Shown here: positions 22,390-23,885 of the stretch, in pieces
How positions within the stretch are numbered: the first letter of the stretch is position 1
Layout of the letters: the number at the start of each line of letters is the position of its first letter
Assembly (NCBI GenBank): GCA_964562925.1
Contig: CAZLVF010000021.1
Span: 1 to 23,885, forward strand
DNA length: 23,885 nt
Reading direction: 5' to 3'
Origin: CAVXDP01 sp964562925
Lineage (GTDB): Archaea; Thermoproteota; Bathyarchaeia; 40CM-2-53-6; CAVXDP01
Notes under the pieces: generated by a model
The model's input: the letters and a program-made list of their open reading frames with translations, nothing else
Database searches by the model: none
Told to the model about the DNA's origin: nothing
Made by a program: the position numbers and the translations under genes

Positions 22390-22908
22390 TAGTTGATGAG
22401 GGTGTACTCAGTCCTAAGGCTCGAATACATTATCGCGTGTTGTCTCGTGAACGCCAAGAGTTATTCAGCGTCAACCTTGAGGAAAACCGCAAGACAGAAA
22501 GTGAGAGACTGCAATTGTGAGAAGAACATGGGATCCCACTCTTGTAGTGATAGGTACCAACCATAACGTTTCGAATCAAGCCAGAACAGAATCGAAGCTG
22601 GCACTAAAATCCTCGGAGAACTCCTAAAAGAATCTCAATACTCTCGCTTCGACGTTAGACGCAAGTACATCGCTAATCTGCCTAGCAATAGGTTTAAGCG
22701 TTTCACTCGCAGCAGTCTTATTGGGCGATGATGATAGCTGGTATTGGAGAACTCTATGATCGATGAAACCAGAACAGAGCCCAGTCAATTTTCGTGATGT
22801 CCTGCCAAGGACGTGAAAAGCGCGCTTCTGTGCCGTCTTCTTTGCAGTCCTGTAGTTCTGTAGCACAGGTTAGAGTTTATCTCAGCCGTTTCTGGTTCTC
22901 GATCCTAC
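22390..22908. other. Intergenic region with several weak overlapping frames
   Basis: About 520 bases without a convincing gene. The plus strand has a 56-codon frame (22396-22566, ATG, five Cys) and a 36-codon frame (22517-22627, GTG). The minus strand has an 80-codon frame (22624-22866, GTG). None has a clear ribosome-binding site or a recognisable family, and they conflict with one another. The region may hold decayed sequence. The right end contains GAGTTTAT (22873-22880), a possible TATA box for the zinc-finger gene. Confidence 0.4.
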
Positions 22909-23046
22909 GTGGGTCCCGTGAGACATAGCTGCAAGAGATGTGGAAGAGAGTTCTGCGGAGATAAGGACCGCGTATTTTGCTCAAGGGACTGTGCTCGATC
23001 GTTTGCTTACTTGGTCAGAAGAACTAGGAGTCTCAGGACCATGTAG
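22909..23046 (+). CDS. 45-aa zinc-finger microprotein (TRASH/FCS-like)
   Basis: A very short gene with five cysteines in the spacing C-x2-C-x4-C-x7-C-x3-C: HSCKRCGREFC then RVFCSRDCARSF. The FCSRDCARSF half closely resembles the second half of TRASH/FCS metal-binding fingers (FCSxxCAxxF), here in a shortened form, followed by a basic helix (YLVRRTRSLRTM). Such fingers bind zinc or sense metals, and the basic tail may touch nucleic acid. The start is GTG at 22909 (or GTG at 22918). The frame is open back to a TAG at 22861, and GAGTTTAT about 30 bases upstream could be the TATA box of a leaderless mRNA. It converges on the Lrp gene at 23114. Confidence 0.6.
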   Translation: MGPVRHSCKRCGREFCGDKDRVFCSRDCARSFAYLVRRTRSLRTM

Positions 23047-23113
23047 CGCATATAGAGCCTCAGAAAGTCTATATGTATAGTAATCTCAAGAGAACCTGGA
23101 AGACGCCTTCTTG

Positions 23114-23578
23114 TTATACCTTGACGGTCAACTCTTCCTTGATACTTCTTAAGACTACGCAGGTCTCGGTTCCGGTTATACCCTCGATCATTCCGATTTT
23201 GTCGATTATTGTGGCGAGGTCTTCGGTGCTTTTTGTTCGAATCTTCAGTATAGCGTAGTATGCGCCGGTCACATCATATATCTCGTATATGTCGTCCATA
23301 CTCATCAGGATCGGAAGAACCTTTGTGTAGACGTTGGGGTTTGCTCTTAGCATAACGAAGGCTAATGTATCTTTTCCAACCATTCTCGGATCGACGATGG
23401 CCTTGAAGGCCTTGATCACACCATTCTTCAACAGCTTCTTAACCCTGACAAAGACCGTTGCTTCGCTCACATTCACTTCCTTAGCTATCTCCTTGAATGA
23501 TCTCCGTGCGTCTTCCTGTAGTTTATTCAAGATCGTTCTGTCAGTATCATCCAATTCCATTGCCAAAGCCACGCTCAT
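23114..23578 (-). CDS. Lrp/AsnC-family transcriptional regulator
   Basis: A 154-aa regulator of normal family length. The N-terminal helix-turn-helix (about 10-58) reads LDDTDRTILNKLQEDARRSF, then IAKEVNVSEATVFVRVKKLLKNGVI. It is followed by the RAM ligand-binding/oligomerisation domain (about 65-150: FVMLRANPNVYTKVLPILMS, VTGAYYAILKIRTKS, IDKIGMIEGITGTET). Such proteins form dimers to octamers, bind amino acids, and act as local or global regulators. ATG at 23578 has GAGG 7 bases upstream. GTTTACTA at 23620-23627 is a likely TATA box. Targets cannot be told from the neighbourhood. Compare the giant two-unit relative at 9243-11459. Confidence 0.95.
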   Translation of the reverse strand: MSVALAMELDDTDRTILNKLQEDARRSFKEIAKEVNVSEATVFVRVKKLLKNGVIKAFKAIVDPRMVGKDTLAFVMLRANPNVYTKVLPILMSMDDIYEIYDVTGAYYAILKIRTKSTEDLATIIDKIGMIEGITGTETCVVLRSIKEELTVKV

Positions 23579-23603
23579 GCTAGGCCTCTGCCAACGCTAC
23601 CGT

Positions 23604-23831
23604 TCAACTCACAATCATCTGTAGTAAACTAGCTTCTATTAAGAAATTTTCATTAGCAAGCTTGGAAGTGTGTCTGGTTTCTTCGTCACGGAGCCATGCA
23701 GCCAACAACACTGGCATTGTTGATGATTCTTGCACGACCGTGATAGCCGTGGTTGGATAGAGAGAGTCAGAGTCAAGAAGCCTACCAGTGTGCAGTTCCC
23801 TGAGACTGTGAGAAAGAGTATGTCTGCTCAT
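23604..23831 (-). CDS. Uncertain 75-aa ORF upstream of the Lrp gene
   Basis: ATG at 23831 lies about 30 bases after a minus-strand TATACTATAG (near 23857-23866), a fair promoter, and GGGTGA lies between. The translation (starts MSRHTLSHSLRELH) has no recognisable family or membrane segment, and its end overlaps the presumed Lrp promoter. It could be a small real gene or chance. The plus strand of 23640-23885 shows nothing else supported. Confidence 0.28.
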   Translation of the reverse strand: MSRHTLSHSLRELHTGRLLDSDSLYPTTAITVVQESSTMPVLLAAWLRDEETRHTSKLANENFLIEASLLQMIVS

Positions 23832-23885
23832 ATGGCTAGCAGTTCACCCAAAGAGCCTGCTATAGTATAGAATGCTGCGAACCCG

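Noticed and set aside
22517..22627. Short frame with VVIGTNH resembling the start of glutamyl-tRNA reductase
   Set aside because: Only a handful of residues agree, the frame stops after 36 codons, and no further part of that enzyme follows in any frame.
22624..22866. 80-codon minus-strand frame with GTG start
   Set aside because: No ribosome-binding site, no recognisable domain, and it conflicts with other weak frames; left as part of the intergenic description.
23720..23805. Possible C/D-box guide RNA (TTGATGA ... CTGA)
   Set aside because: The boxes are about 80 bases apart, longer than usual for archaeal C/D RNAs, and no good inner D'/C' pair was found.

Overview
The window is archaeal. 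It carries a two-repeat TATA-binding protein, an Lhr-type helicase, a Ser/His (Sec11-like) signal peptidase, a V4R protein, a presenilin-type membrane protease and Lrp/AsnC regulators. Many genes have archaeal TATA boxes about 25 bases before the start codon, which suggests leaderless transcripts, and TTG starts are common. Nothing fixes the lineage. A TACK-type (Thermoproteota-like) archaeon from an uncultured genome is an inference only. An internal run of 100 Ns marks this as a draft assembly.

Layout. 1-2161 (minus): a truncated DppB permease gene with its own promoter, preceded in transcription order by a separately terminated family-5 substrate-binding protein; this is the start of one peptide/solute ABC system. 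2517-4936 (minus): a zinc-ribbon protein, a small winged-helix protein, TBP, signal peptidase I and a PadR regulator. 5056-7941 (plus): the Lhr-like helicase, divergent from PadR. 8008-11459 (minus): an MFS transporter behind a very large (738 aa) regulator with two Lrp-like units. 11707-12303 (plus): a 20-aa microprotein made of three RDGGPF repeats, then a V4R-domain protein. 12565-19327 (minus): a second, complete ABC operon in the order binding protein, DppB, DppC, DppD, DppF. 19522-20927 (plus): a multi-pass membrane protein translationally coupled to a presenilin/SPP-like intramembrane aspartyl protease. 21157-22389 (plus): a second MFS transporter. 22909-23578: a 45-aa zinc-finger protein converging on an Lrp/AsnC regulator.

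The most unusual items are these. (i) The RDGGPF microprotein has repeats that differ only at synonymous positions. (ii) The binding protein of the complete ABC operon has its two family halves in swapped (circularly permuted) order, and its DppC partner carries an extra jelly-roll-like outer domain of about 205 residues. (iii) The giant double-Lrp regulator faces the microprotein/V4R pair across a shared intergenic region. (iv) The presenilin-like protease is coupled to an unknown membrane protein. (v) The N-gap in dppF is flanked by an identical 55-base sequence; collapsing it restores an ordinary 334-aa ATPase, so the gap is probably an assembly artefact.

No tRNA, rRNA, CRISPR array, insertion sequence or integrase was recognised.
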